Shown piece by piece: positions 30,999 through 39,988 of a DNA stretch of 64,000 nt; position 1 is the stretch's first letter, and each line of letters starts with the position of its first letter. This DNA comes from Claveliimonas monacensis (GTDB lineage: Bacteria; Bacillota; Clostridia; Lachnospirales; Lachnospiraceae). Made by a program: the position numbers and the translations under genes. The stretch lies in assembly GCF_014982975.1 (NCBI RefSeq), contig NZ_JADCKL010000003.1, forward strand, positions 62,001 to 126,000. Reading direction: 5' to 3'. Below the pieces are notes generated by a model that saw only the letters and a program-made list of their open reading frames with translations, was not told where the DNA came from and ran no database searches.

Positions 30999-32108
30999 TT
31001 AAGAGGAAATTTCCTCAGAGCGACAGGGCTGGTCCGCCAGGGACGAAATATTTCTTGTGCCGGACAGCCGTTCATAGAACAGATCCCGGTGCCGGACAGC
31101 GCGGATTCCTGTGTATGCAAGGAAGAAGAACCAGACTGTGTAACACAGAAAGGCCGGCAGAGGCGGAAGCAGGGAGAAGATCCGGGGCAGTGCAAAGAGA
31201 AAGAGGAGCAGACTGCCGCACCGCAGCGGGTACTGGTACCAGTGGGGCCTGCTGCCTGTTGCTGTGGCGCCGATGCGGATGCGCAGGATCCATTTTCCTG
31301 CGGTGCGCCCGCCTGTAAGCGCGGGAACAAAGGAGTAGTATAAAAAGGCAGGAATAAGCCAGAGGCTGCCTGGCATCTGGCGGCCGTCGGGAAGGGCAGC
31401 CCGAAGCGCTGCATCTGCCAGAAAGATAAGGAACAGATCGAAACAAAGAGCCAGTACGCGCCGGGGCAGGGACACCTCCATTCCCCGGCGTATGCTGGCT
31501 TTATCCATGTTTTCGCGGGATGGCAGAAGCCGCATGAAGGCCGGGGCGCACAGGTACCCGGCAATACCGCCGAGGGTATTGATCAGCAGGTCATCCACAT
31601 CGAAAAGCCGGTATCCCCTGGGATAGAGAAAGTACAGCCCTGTGAGCTGGGTCAGCTCAAAGAACAGAGACAGAAGGAAGGAGAAAAGAAAGGTCCTTCT
31701 GAAACCGCACCGGAAATAATACCGCAGATAGATGCCAAAAGGGATGATCATGATGAAGTTGAAAAACACCTGGAAAAACGCCTTGTTTTTGATGAGGGTT
31801 ATCCAGGTGGAGACATCCCGGAGGCGGAAATCAGACTCCTGGAAAATGTCCCGGATAAACATAAAAGGAACAGACTGTATCCTGGGACCTGTCATGCGGG
31901 CCACTTCATCGATGGAAGGCAGGGGCAGGATGACAAGAAAGTAGACACACAGCAGGTACAGGATAAAAGAGTACACGATCAGAATACGGAAGCTCAGGAC
32001 AGAGCCGTATTTCCGGTAGTTGTAAATGATATAGGGGAAGGTAAATAAAAAGGCGATAAAGGGGAATGCGATTACCGCCGTCAGTATGGTCTGTACGTAG
32101 GAGCTCAT
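30999..32108 (-). CDS. VanZ-RDD fusion membrane protein
   Basis: A 369-residue polytopic membrane protein. The N-terminal half (about 1-190) is a VanZ-like domain with five helices and the conserved NFIMIIPFGIYLRYYF and FFELTQLTG...DVDDLLINTLGG features; the C-terminal half (about 215-340) is an RDD domain (RRVLALCFDLFLIF and GRTAGKWILRIRI). VanZ gives low-level teicoplanin resistance in enterococci, while most VanZ-RDD proteins have no known role. The ATG at 32108 has AGGAGGG upstream. It appears monocistronic. Confidence 0.9.
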   Translation of the reverse strand: MSSYVQTILTAVIAFPFIAFLFTFPYIIYNYRKYGSVLSFRILIVYSFILYLLCVYFLVILPLPSIDEVARMTGPRIQSVPFMFIRDIFQESDFRLRDVSTWITLIKNKAFFQVFFNFIMIIPFGIYLRYYFRCGFRRTFLFSFLLSLFFELTQLTGLYFLYPRGYRLFDVDDLLINTLGGIAGYLCAPAFMRLLPSRENMDKASIRRGMEVSLPRRVLALCFDLFLIFLADAALRAALPDGRQMPGSLWLIPAFLYYSFVPALTGGRTAGKWILRIRIGATATGSRPHWYQYPLRCGSLLLFLFALPRIFSLLPPLPAFLCYTVWFFFLAYTGIRAVRHRDLFYERLSGTRNISSLADQPCRSEEISS

Positions 32109-32225
32109 AAAGCAGCCCTCCTTAAAATGGATTTCCTTTATGAGCCGTATTGTAGCACAGATTGTCGAAAAATCTGTGAAAATGACAGAAATGTAAGGTA
32201 AATGTAATGTGAGAGCAGGGCTTGT

Positions 32226-32274
32226 AAAAAAGTATTATCTGTATTATGATTAGTAATACAGATAATACTTTTTT
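32226..32274. promoter_or_regulatory. Perfect 21-bp inverted repeat, likely GntR operator overlapping promoter
   Basis: Bases 32226-32246 are the exact reverse complement of 32254-32274, with a 7-base centre TGATTAG. TTGTAA (32223-32228) and TATGAT (32245-32250) give a promoter with 16-bp spacing lying inside the palindrome. It is 48 bp upstream of a YtrA-type GntR gene, so autorepression is the obvious reading. The outer A6/T6 runs also make it a potential bidirectional terminator. Confidence 0.65.
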
Positions 32275-32321
32275 GCCGCAATGCAAAAGCAGAGATATCC
32301 CAGGGAGAGGAGACGGATTTT

Positions 32322-32711
32322 ATGATCATTTCTCTTGATATGAGCAGTGATACGCCCATATACGTGCAGCTCCGAAACCAGATCGTCACAGGGATAGGCA
32401 GAGGAGAGCTGCGGGCCGGGGAGACGCTGCCTTCGGTCCGGCAGATGGCCAGGGACGCAGGGGTCAACACTATGACGGTCAACAAGACCTACCAGATCCT
32501 GAAGGCGGAGGGCTTTATCGAGATTGACAGGCGTAAGGGAGCCACGGTCCTGCCGGCCGGGCAGGCGGAAGGCAGGTTCCGGGAAAAGCTGGAGGCAGAG
32601 CTGGAGCTTTTGTCGGCGGAGGCCTGCCTGAAGGGAATGGAAAAGGATGAGTTCCTGGGTATATGCGAGGCTATGTTTGCCAGCATGCACCCGGCGGAAA
32701 GTGAGGGGTAA
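32322..32711 (+). CDS. GntR-family regulator, YtrA subfamily
   Basis: A 129-residue repressor with the GntR winged helix at residues 10-70 (PIYVQLRNQIVTGI, LPSVRQMARDAGVNTMTVNK and YQILKAEGFI) and only a short helical tail, which defines the YtrA group. These regulators normally control adjacent membrane protein or ABC genes, and the DUF5808 membrane gene follows after 3 bp. The operator is probably the perfect palindrome at 32226-32274. The SD is GAGGAGA. Confidence 0.93.
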   Translation: MIISLDMSSDTPIYVQLRNQIVTGIGRGELRAGETLPSVRQMARDAGVNTMTVNKTYQILKAEGFIEIDRRKGATVLPAGQAEGRFREKLEAELELLSAEACLKGMEKDEFLGICEAMFASMHPAESEG

Positions 32712-32714
32712 GGG

Positions 32715-34148
32715 ATGAACATTGCCATGTTTTTTATTTTTCTGGTCTGTAATCTGATCATTGTCCCTCTCTGCCAGTATTCCTACGGAAACCTGTGGGA
32801 GTACCGGGAGGGGATGGTGCTGGGGGTCCACATTCCGGCCACCTGTATCCAACATCCCCGGGTGCGGGAGCTCTGTGAAAAGCACAGGAAAAGCTGGACC
32901 TTATTCCACCGGATCAATCTGGCGGCCAGCTTTCTCATATGCTTTGTCTGCTTTCTGGATTACATGGCCTTTCTCATCGTGTGGATGGTCTGGCTGCTGG
33001 AGTATGTGTGCGGTCTTGAGTATCTTATTATCATTCCACACAGGCGGATGTACCGGCTGAAGCTGGAGAACGGATGGATGGACGAGAGGAGCAGGAAGAT
33101 CGTGCGCGTCGACACGGCCGTTTCGGCGGCTTCTTCGAGGCTGGCCCTCGACTGGAAATGGCATCTGCCCATCCTTGTCCTGACTGCGGCTACAGTGTAT
33201 TTCGTGGACGCGGCGGAGAGGAAATTCCAGGTGGCCGCCCCGGAGGCCTGGCCCTTCTGGCTGCTCTACGGGACCGGCGTGGGGCTCTGCCTTCTTTTCC
33301 TGGCCATGCATGTGGGAGTGGAGCGCCGCCCCAACCGGGTGTACAGCGAGGACAGCCAGATCAATCTGGCGGCCAACCAGCTGACGAAGCGGTCCTGGAC
33401 CGAGGGGCTCGTATATGCCTCCTGGGTAAACGGCGTCTCCTGGATCTTCATGGCCATCGCCTATTACCGGTACGGCCCGGACCTTCCGGGAGCTGTGTAT
33501 GCCATTTACACAGGTCTTATATTCCTGGCGGCAGCCGCCCTTCTCCTTCCCCTGGGGATGTCCGTGGGGAAACGGCGGGAGGTGCTGGAGGCGGACACCT
33601 CCGCCTGCTACATTGACGACGACGAGTACTGGAAGAAGGGCTGGTACAACAATCCGGGCGACCGGCATCTCCTCGTCCAGGACAGGTTCAACAGCATGAA
33701 CATGTCCATGAACTACGGGCGGCCGGCGGCCAAGGTGATCACGGGAGTCCTGGCGGCCGTCATCCTGGGCGGAATGGTCTGGACTGCGGTGCTCCTGTCA
33801 GATTTTGTCAACGTGGAGGTGGTATTCACACAGGAAGGAGACACCTTTACCTTTGAGGCGGCGGGGTACGACTGCTCCTTTGGCAGAGATGAGATACAGT
33901 CTGTGGAGCTCCTGGACAGTATGCCTGAGGAGCATTTTACAAGGACGAACGGAGGCAGCACAGAGGAGTACCAGGTGGGACACTTCCGGGGAAAGGAGAC
34001 AGGGAGATGCATGATGTTCCTGTACACAGGCTGCGAGCCCATACTGGAGATACGGCTTGACGACATGACCGTGTTCGTTAACAGCCGTCAGGAGGAGACC
34101 ACCCTCTCCTGGTACGGAGAGCTGGCCGGACAGGAGGCCGGTGAATAG
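32715..34148 (+). CDS. DUF5808/DUF1648-type multispanning membrane protein
   Basis: A 477-residue membrane protein with about seven helices, a cytoplasmic DUF5808 block with the motif DDDEYWKKGWYNNPGDRHLLV (positions about 293-313, quoted in part: YWKKGWYNNP), and a C-terminal extracytoplasmic beta-rich region. Such proteins are regularly paired with YtrA-type GntR regulators in Clostridia and Bacilli; function is not established, but envelope-stress or antimicrobial-response roles are plausible. It is translationally linked to the GntR gene and ends before a large hairpin at 34177-34225. Confidence 0.85.
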   Translation: MNIAMFFIFLVCNLIIVPLCQYSYGNLWEYREGMVLGVHIPATCIQHPRVRELCEKHRKSWTLFHRINLAASFLICFVCFLDYMAFLIVWMVWLLEYVCGLEYLIIIPHRRMYRLKLENGWMDERSRKIVRVDTAVSAASSRLALDWKWHLPILVLTAATVYFVDAAERKFQVAAPEAWPFWLLYGTGVGLCLLFLAMHVGVERRPNRVYSEDSQINLAANQLTKRSWTEGLVYASWVNGVSWIFMAIAYYRYGPDLPGAVYAIYTGLIFLAAAALLLPLGMSVGKRREVLEADTSACYIDDDEYWKKGWYNNPGDRHLLVQDRFNSMNMSMNYGRPAAKVITGVLAAVILGGMVWTAVLLSDFVNVEVVFTQEGDTFTFEAAGYDCSFGRDEIQSVELLDSMPEEHFTRTNGGSTEEYQVGHFRGKETGRCMMFLYTGCEPILEIRLDDMTVFVNSRQEETTLSWYGELAGQEAGE

Positions 34149-34176
34149 AAGATAAAAAGACCGAAGGGCTGAAAAA

Positions 34177-34225
34177 CAGGGAAGAGCGGGAGGCTCCACT
34201 GTGCGTGGACTCCCGCTCTTCCCTG
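34177..34225. terminator. Large hairpin after the GntR-DUF5808 operon
   Basis: CAGGGAAGAGCGGGAG (34177-34192) pairs perfectly with CTCCCGCTCTTCCCTG (34210-34225), and the loop holds a further TCCAC/GTGGA stem. There is no T-run on the plus strand; on the minus strand it is followed by TTTTTC. It probably blocks or processes transcripts between two regulator units, but orientation is uncertain. Confidence 0.55.
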
Positions 34226-34231
34226 CGTATA

Positions 34232-34260
34232 TTGCCAGATTTTCCCCGGCGGGGTATGAT
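34232..34260 (+). promoter_or_regulatory. Promoter of the XRE-membrane gene
   Basis: TTGCCA (34232-34237) and TATGAT (34255-34260) with 17-bp spacing lie 31 bp before the ATG at 34292. Confidence 0.65.
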
Positions 34261-34291
34261 AAGAACGAAAACAGTGAAGGGAGAGGACGGC

Positions 34292-35452
34292 ATGGATCAC
34301 GAAAAGACAGGAAGATACATTGCAGCCAGCAGAAAAAAGAAGATGATGACACAGAAAGACCTGGCGGACAGGCTGGGTGTGACAAACAAAGCTGTCTCCA
34401 AGTGGGAGACCGGCCAGGGGATGCCGGATATCAGCGTTCTGCTGGAGCTTGCCCGCGTACTGGACGTGCCGGTGGAGGCGATCCTGGAGGGCGGCCCGGC
34501 AGAAACGGAAACTGTGCAGCCGGCTCTGCAGGAGTACACAACGGCCTCCGGTGTCATGGAACACCCGGAGAAAAAGGAGCGGTCCCGGTATGTGCTGGAA
34601 GGAGTCGGGGGCATTCTGCTTGTGCTGGGTATCCTGTGCCTGGGTGTGCAGATCTGGTACATCCTTAACAGAGACGGGTATCAGATCGAGTATATGGCCA
34701 GGTGGATGTTCTTTGCCGTAAACGGGGCGGCCCTTTTGTTTCTGATGGCAGGCGGCCTCTGTATGAAAAAGCTGCGCCCCTTTTTCTTAAAACCGGCGGT
34801 GGTGCTGGGAGCTGTGCTCCTCTTCGCAGGCAATGGGGCAGCCGGCCTTTTGACCGATGATGGACAAAGAGAGATCCTCAGCTTTTCTCTCGGCTTTCCT
34901 TCAGACTGCATGGTTTTAAAAATACAGGAGGATAATGGCTCTGCCAGGCTTTACAGGCAGGCCGCGGGACCTTTTGTCCGCCAGGCGGAAACTTTTCCCT
35001 TTACCGTTGCCGGGGAAGTAAAGACCCAGTGGCTGGAAAAAGACGTGTGCGCCGTGACGTATGAGTCGGAAGAGGACGGAGGAGTACACCAGTATGTTGC
35101 CACTTACGGAGACCGCAGCGACGGGACTGCCTACTACTATGTGTCCAATGCCATCGCAGGCACATGGGTGGGGGAAGGCGGCTACATGCTGGATGTGCGC
35201 AACGGACAGATGGAACTGGAGACGCCCCGGGGAGTGGAAATCTACGAATATGATGCATACATGCAGTATGGAACGCTTTCCCTGGTTTTCCCCAAAAACG
35301 GCCCTGAGTGGACCCTTGTGCTGAATGCGGACTGCATCCTGGAGGGCGGGGAGAACACGGTGGAGGATGGCGGCACACTGACTCTGTGCAGGGTCAGCAT
35401 GAAGAAGACCACCCCTGTCGTGCTGGAGCGGATCATGGATGGAGATATATAG
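34292..35452 (+). CDS. XRE-type HTH protein with membrane and extracytoplasmic domains
   Basis: A 386-residue one-component membrane regulator. Residues 5-65 form an XRE HTH (MTQKDLADRLGVTNKAVSKWE, shown in part as LADRLGVTNKAVSKWETG). Three hydrophobic segments follow (about 107-130, 145-165, 170-190), and a C-terminal domain of about 190 residues, probably outside the cell, is beta-rich. This layout would let an external signal control DNA binding at the membrane. The ATG at 34292 (SD GGGAGAGGA) is preferred over an upstream in-frame ATG at 34205 that lies inside the hairpin. The next gene, a membrane-anchored BNR-like protein, follows after 42 bp. Confidence 0.85.
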   Translation: MDHEKTGRYIAASRKKKMMTQKDLADRLGVTNKAVSKWETGQGMPDISVLLELARVLDVPVEAILEGGPAETETVQPALQEYTTASGVMEHPEKKERSRYVLEGVGGILLVLGILCLGVQIWYILNRDGYQIEYMARWMFFAVNGAALLFLMAGGLCMKKLRPFFLKPAVVLGAVLLFAGNGAAGLLTDDGQREILSFSLGFPSDCMVLKIQEDNGSARLYRQAAGPFVRQAETFPFTVAGEVKTQWLEKDVCAVTYESEEDGGVHQYVATYGDRSDGTAYYYVSNAIAGTWVGEGGYMLDVRNGQMELETPRGVEIYEYDAYMQYGTLSLVFPKNGPEWTLVLNADCILEGGENTVEDGGTLTLCRVSMKKTTPVVLERIMDGDI

Positions 35453-35494
35453 GCGAGGCTATGGACAGACGATAACAGAAAGGGGAGAACAGAC

Positions 35495-36931
35495 ATGAAA
35501 AAGAGGGTCATCATTGCAATGGCCGCGGCTATCCTTGTGATGGCAGCGCTGGCGGCATTTATATTCAGCAGGTGGACGGATAAGGAGAACACGCTGGAAC
35601 AGGCGGGGCTTGCCGCCATTCTGGATAAGGTAAAAGAAACGGAAGAGTTTCCAGAGCATGGGGATATCGCCTATCTGGGAGCTTCCATTACAGAAAAGGG
35701 AGAGGTGACAGACTTTACGCTGACGGTGACAGGCTTCGATGACCAGGATCAGTATATCTCCCATGTGGGTTATACCTACGACAGTGAGGCGCAGGAGCTT
35801 TCCTGCAGGGAGTACCAGGAAACAGCCCTTCCCACATACTACGATCCCAATGCGGATTTCACATACATAGATGAGCAGATCCGCAGGATCCCCTTTGAAG
35901 CACAGATCCGCCTTCTTGATTTCGACCGTTTCCAGGTGGAATTTCAGCCGGACATCCAGCTTGAAGCGGGGACACCGGTTCTAGATGGAAGCGGCGGGCA
36001 GGATTTCCCGGTGCTGACATGGGAAGAGTACCAGCAGGGGCAGGGCGGTGTCAGCGACGGCTCCTCTGCCCTGGTCATCTCCCTTACGGATGGAACTGGG
36101 GTCACTGGCAAAAGGTTGGAATATTACTGTGAGGCGGCAGATACGTCCGCCCTGTCCGGACACCCGGAGACCGTGATGCAGATGGATTATCGGATCAATA
36201 ACGGGGACCTCCTTCTGACCGGTGATGCGGGAGAAAGCTGGGTCTCCACAGGGCTTTCCAGCCAGCAGGTAAGCGAGACCACGGACACCTACCAGAGGGG
36301 CGGCAGTCTTTTTGAGGACAGTTACTTTGCAGATGGAAACGGCGTCTACGCTGTGTTTTACGGGGAGATGCCCACTCTTCGCCTGTCCCGGGACAAAGGG
36401 GCCACCTGGCAGGACATTCCGTTTACAGACTATATGCCAAGACTCTGCACAAGAAGGATCGTCCGTTTCCTGGACAGTGAAAACGGGTACGCTGGTCTTG
36501 GCACAGACTGGACCATGGGGAGTGGCGGGGCTACTTACGTGTACTGGACCCATGACGGGGGAGAGACGTGGACATCTTCCACAGAGCTGTACGAGGAGGC
36601 AATGATGCTGGACGGACTGGCTTTTTCGGACACATCACATGGCGTGGCCAGCCTCCAGACAGTGAACGGCGACGAACAGTATCCGGCTCTCAGAGTGACC
36701 ACCGATGGAGGCGCTTCCTTTACAGAGCTGGTCCTCCCCTGGGAGAGCCTTCCTTCCAGTGTATCCTTTCTGGACAAAGTGGACTCTCTGACAGCAGAGG
36801 GCGGCGTGTTTACACTGACCCTGGGGCAGGGGACGGCCGGCAATACAAAGGCCGTCTTTACAAGCACGGATCTGACCCAGGGGTGGACCTTTAAGGATAG
36901 TTTCCAGGGAACCATCCACACGGAAGGGTAG
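35495..36931 (+). CDS. Membrane-anchored BNR/sialidase-like repeat protein, unknown function
   Basis: A 478-residue protein with one N-terminal membrane anchor (residues 5-25; no lipobox Cys) and a large extracytoplasmic part. The second half has Asp-box/BNR-like repeats: SRDKGATWQDI, THDGGETWTSS, TTDGGASFTEL and STDLTQGWTF, typical of beta-propeller proteins (sialidase, Vps10, photosystem assembly factors). The catalytic arginines of sialidases are not evident, so a binding or scaffold role is more likely. It is cotranscribed with the XRE membrane protein and may be its sensor partner. The SD is AAAGGGGAG. Confidence 0.75.
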   Translation: MKKRVIIAMAAAILVMAALAAFIFSRWTDKENTLEQAGLAAILDKVKETEEFPEHGDIAYLGASITEKGEVTDFTLTVTGFDDQDQYISHVGYTYDSEAQELSCREYQETALPTYYDPNADFTYIDEQIRRIPFEAQIRLLDFDRFQVEFQPDIQLEAGTPVLDGSGGQDFPVLTWEEYQQGQGGVSDGSSALVISLTDGTGVTGKRLEYYCEAADTSALSGHPETVMQMDYRINNGDLLLTGDAGESWVSTGLSSQQVSETTDTYQRGGSLFEDSYFADGNGVYAVFYGEMPTLRLSRDKGATWQDIPFTDYMPRLCTRRIVRFLDSENGYAGLGTDWTMGSGGATYVYWTHDGGETWTSSTELYEEAMMLDGLAFSDTSHGVASLQTVNGDEQYPALRVTTDGGASFTELVLPWESLPSSVSFLDKVDSLTAEGGVFTLTLGQGTAGNTKAVFTSTDLTQGWTFKDSFQGTIHTEG

Positions 36932-36950
36932 CAATACCCTTCTTTTTTTT
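36923..36950 (+). terminator. Intrinsic terminator overlapping the stop of the BNR-like gene
   Basis: GAAGGGTA (36923-36930) pairs with TACCCTTC (36935-36942), followed by eight T. The TAG stop codon is inside the left arm. Confidence 0.88.
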
Positions 36951-37050
36951 CGCACCCTTATAAATTCCTTAGGTTTCTCTTTTATACTTTCAGATACAGG
37001 GCGGGATGTCTCTGGCACCGTCGGTATACTATATAAAGGAGAGAAAAAGA

Positions 37051-37770
37051 ATGAAATCTATTGTTTTAGAAACGAAAGCATTGACAAAGACATTCCGGGG
37101 AAATGACGAAAAGGCACTGGATCGGGTGTCCCTGCGCATTCCCGGCGGATGCGTCTACGGGCTGCTGGGGCCAAACGGGGCCGGAAAGTCCACCCTGCTG
37201 AAGATCATCACAGGAATGGTGCAGCCTGATGAAGGACAGGTGCTCTTTAAGGGGCAGCCGTGGAGCAGACAGGCGCTGGCAAAGACAGGCGTTCTCATAG
37301 AAATCCCTCCTCTCTACGGGAACTTAAGCGCCAGGGAAAATCTTCTGGTACGCACCACCGCTCTTGGACTTCCCGAAAGCCGGATCAGCCAGGTGCTTGA
37401 GACTGTGGAGCTGACAGACACGGGAAAGAAGAAAGCCGGGAAATTTTCCCTGGGAATGAAACAGCGTCTTGGCATTGCGGCTGCCCTTTTGTCAGAACCG
37501 GAACTCCTTATACTGGATGAGCCCACCAACGGACTGGATCCCTTCGGCATACAGAAGCTCCGTTCCATGCTGCGGGAGTTTGCATCTGGCGGCATGACAG
37601 TGCTGGTCTCCAGCCATATCCTGGGTGAGGTGGAGCAGATGGCAGATCATATCGGGATCCTGTCGGGAGGCGTCCTGGGCTACCAGGGCGGGATGCCGCA
37701 GAAGGGACATCTGGAGGAACTCTTCACAAAAGTGGTGGAGAAAAACAGGAAAGGAGAGTGGCAGGCATGA
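37051..37770 (+). CDS. ABC transporter ATPase, peptide-resistance type (CprA/MutF-like)
   Basis: A 239-residue ATP-binding subunit: Walker A GPNGAGKST (about 39-47), signature FSLGMKQRLG (about 130), Walker B LLILDEPTNGLDP and H-loop SSHIL. It resembles the BcrA/MutF/CprA group that protects cells from bacitracin or lantibiotics. The ATG at 37051 has AAAGGAG about 10 bases upstream. It overlaps the first permease by 4 bp (ATGA). The order ATPase-permease-permease-regulator-kinase matches C. difficile cprABC-cprRK and lantibiotic immunity loci. A -10-like TATACT (36983-36988) may start transcription. Confidence 0.92.
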   Translation: MKSIVLETKALTKTFRGNDEKALDRVSLRIPGGCVYGLLGPNGAGKSTLLKIITGMVQPDEGQVLFKGQPWSRQALAKTGVLIEIPPLYGNLSARENLLVRTTALGLPESRISQVLETVELTDTGKKKAGKFSLGMKQRLGIAAALLSEPELLILDEPTNGLDPFGIQKLRSMLREFASGGMTVLVSSHILGEVEQMADHIGILSGGVLGYQGGMPQKGHLEELFTKVVEKNRKGEWQA

Positions 37771-38555
37771 GTCAGGAAAAGACGTGTATGGGAAGACTGC
37801 TGCGGGCGGAAAAGATGAAGTACCGCCGCAGCGGAACGGACATGCTGTGGTATCTGCTGCCTGTCCTTACGCTGGCAGTGGCTTTTGTGCTGAGCACGAC
37901 TTACGGCACGGTCAGCGCCTACAACTGGTGGTATGTGGGTATGTATCCGGCCATGACAGGGCTGCTGTGCTGTCTGGCGGCAGGAAAAGACGGGAAAATG
38001 GAGGACAGGGCCATCCTGTCCCTGCCTGTGCCTCTGGCGCGCCTCTGGGACGCCAAGGTGCTGACCTGTATCCTGTGGATGGTAAAAGCCAACATCCTGC
38101 TGGCGCTGGCTGTCTGGATCACGGGAAATCTTATTTTTCCACATCTGGGGATGTCCCAGACGCTGCAGGTATCCCTGCCCCAGGCCGGAGCTGCTGTCCT
38201 TGTCATGGTTGTGGCCGGAAGCTGGCAGGTGCCGCTTTGCCTGTCCCTGGGGCGGCGCCTGGGTATGCTGCCGGCTCTGCTGATCCAGATGGGACTTACA
38301 CTTACAGGCATTCTGGCCGCTGTGACGCCCTTCTGGATGGTGGATCCCTATGCCATCCTTCCTAGGATGATGTGTGTGGTCATCGGGGTGCTGCCCAACA
38401 ATATGCCGGCCAGGCCGGGCAATCCTACTTTCTCTGCGGAGCTGCTGGATCCGGCCAGCCTGGCTCCGGGGCTGGCGATCAGCCTGGCGCTGCTTGTGCT
38501 TCTGTGGTGCCTGTCCAGGCGGTGGTATGAAAGAAAGGGGGCTGCGAGAGTATGA
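37767..38555 (+). CDS. ABC permease, MutE/EpiE/CprB-like
   Basis: A 262-residue integral membrane permease with about six helices, beginning LLRAEKMKYRRSGTD, the conserved cytoplasmic N terminus of lantibiotic-immunity permeases. The ATG at 37767 overlaps the ATPase stop as ATGA and has AAGGAG at 10-base spacing; a GTG at 37758 is too close to that SD. It would pair with the next permease to form the membrane part of the exporter. Confidence 0.88.
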   Translation: MSQEKTCMGRLLRAEKMKYRRSGTDMLWYLLPVLTLAVAFVLSTTYGTVSAYNWWYVGMYPAMTGLLCCLAAGKDGKMEDRAILSLPVPLARLWDAKVLTCILWMVKANILLALAVWITGNLIFPHLGMSQTLQVSLPQAGAAVLVMVVAGSWQVPLCLSLGRRLGMLPALLIQMGLTLTGILAAVTPFWMVDPYAILPRMMCVVIGVLPNNMPARPGNPTFSAELLDPASLAPGLAISLALLVLLWCLSRRWYERKGAARV

Positions 38556-39298
38556 AAGGATTTGCAAGACTTCTGGCGGCGGAGATGAGAAAGTATGCCC
38601 ATACGTCTGTTCTGAAGATCCATCTCGTTCTCCCTCTTGTGGGGATGGCAGTGTTTCTTCTATACTACAGCTTCTCTGGCTGGAGCAGTGCCGGAAAGGT
38701 GCAGGCCTATCTGGAGGTGGTGGCATGTATCTGGCCTTTCCTCACAGGACTTGTCTGCGGGATGGCGGCGGAAATGGAGGCGGAGGCGGGATATCAGATC
38801 CTCCTTCTCCTGCCGCCGGGCAGATGCCGGGGGATCACGGCCAAGTGGCTGGGCCTTCTGATCCTGGGGCTGGGAGCTGTCCTCCTGGCCATACTGGGAT
38901 TTGGCATCCTGTATCGCCTTCTCCTCCCGGGCGGCGATGTGTTCTCTCTGGATCTGTATGTGCGGGAAGCCCTGGTGATCTGGCTTGGGCAGATACCGGT
39001 GTATCTGATCCACCTTTTCCTTTCCATCCGGCTGGGGAAGGCTGCATCCATAAGCGCCGGCGCGGGCGGGATGATCCTTGCCTGCCTCATGCTCACCGGC
39101 ATGGGAGAGGGGATCTGGATGTACCTTCCCTGGGCTTTCAGTGGCAGGTGGTGTGATTATGTGTTAGTATATCACATGGGTGTCATGGACTCCGCGGCAG
39201 TGGCGGAGCAGGCTTTCTGGCCCTTTTGTGTATGCGGGGGACTGTCCCTTCTGATCTTCGGGACAGTACTTCTCTGGTACAGGAAAAAAGATTTTTAA
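38552..39298 (+). CDS. ABC permease, MutG/EpiG/CprC-like
   Basis: A 248-residue permease, about six helices, paralogous in layout to the upstream gene (FARLLAAEMRKYAHTS at the N terminus, then hydrophobic segments). It overlaps the previous stop by 4 bp and precedes the response regulator by 24 bp. No lantibiotic structural or modification gene is nearby, so the module is likely for resistance to foreign or host peptides, not self-immunity. Confidence 0.88.
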   Translation: MKGFARLLAAEMRKYAHTSVLKIHLVLPLVGMAVFLLYYSFSGWSSAGKVQAYLEVVACIWPFLTGLVCGMAAEMEAEAGYQILLLLPPGRCRGITAKWLGLLILGLGAVLLAILGFGILYRLLLPGGDVFSLDLYVREALVIWLGQIPVYLIHLFLSIRLGKAASISAGAGGMILACLMLTGMGEGIWMYLPWAFSGRWCDYVLVYHMGVMDSAAVAEQAFWPFCVCGGLSLLIFGTVLLWYRKKDF

Positions 39299-39322
39299 GA
39301 CTTTCGGGAGTGAAAAAATAAA

Positions 39323-39988
39323 ATGACAGGAAATATATTGGCGGTAGATGACGAGGAAGGGATCCTGCGGATCATAAAGAGAGCGCTGGAAAAGGACGGC
39401 TGCCAGGTGGATACAGTCAGCGATCCCCTCCTGCTTAAGAACAGGTTTCTGGGGAAATATGATCTGATCCTTCTGGATGTGATGATGCCGGGGGTGGACG
39501 GTTTTTCCCTCTGCAGGCGGATCCGAGGGGAGGTGGACTGTCCCATTCTCTTTCTCACGGCCCGGACCGGGGAGGAAGATATCATGACAGGTCTGGGCCT
39601 GGGAGGGGACGATTATATCAGAAAGCCTTTTGGTATCGGGGAACTGCGGTCCAGGGTGCAGGCCCACATCCGCCGGGAGAGGCGCAGGAAGACCCATGCG
39701 GTCCTGGCAGGTGAGATGCGTTTCTATCTGGGAGAGAAACGGGCGGTATACAGGGAGACGGAGCTGCCTTTTACAAAGAGTGAATATGAAATCTGCGAGT
39801 ATCTGGCCCTTCACCGGGGCCAGGTGTTCTCACGGGAGCAGATCTATGAGCATGTCTTTGGCTATGATGGCGAGAGCGACAGCTCCGCCATTACGGAGCA
39901 TATAAAAAACATCCGGGCAAAATGCCGGGCGGCCGGCTGCGAGCCTGTGGAGACAGTGTGGGGGACAGGGTACAGATGGAAAAGCTGA
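39323..39988 (+). CDS. OmpR-family response regulator (CprR/SpaR-like)
   Basis: A 221-residue regulator with a receiver domain (AVDDEEG acidic pair; phospho-acceptor Asp in LILLDVMMPG near residue 52; Lys in YIRKPF) and an OmpR-type winged helix (LPFTKSEYEICEYLALHRGQVFSREQI in parts, ending VETVWGTGYRW). It should control the upstream ABC genes. The kinase gene overlaps its end by 13 bp. Confidence 0.93.
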   Translation: MTGNILAVDDEEGILRIIKRALEKDGCQVDTVSDPLLLKNRFLGKYDLILLDVMMPGVDGFSLCRRIRGEVDCPILFLTARTGEEDIMTGLGLGGDDYIRKPFGIGELRSRVQAHIRRERRRKTHAVLAGEMRFYLGEKRAVYRETELPFTKSEYEICEYLALHRGQVFSREQIYEHVFGYDGESDSSAITEHIKNIRAKCRAAGCEPVETVWGTGYRWKS

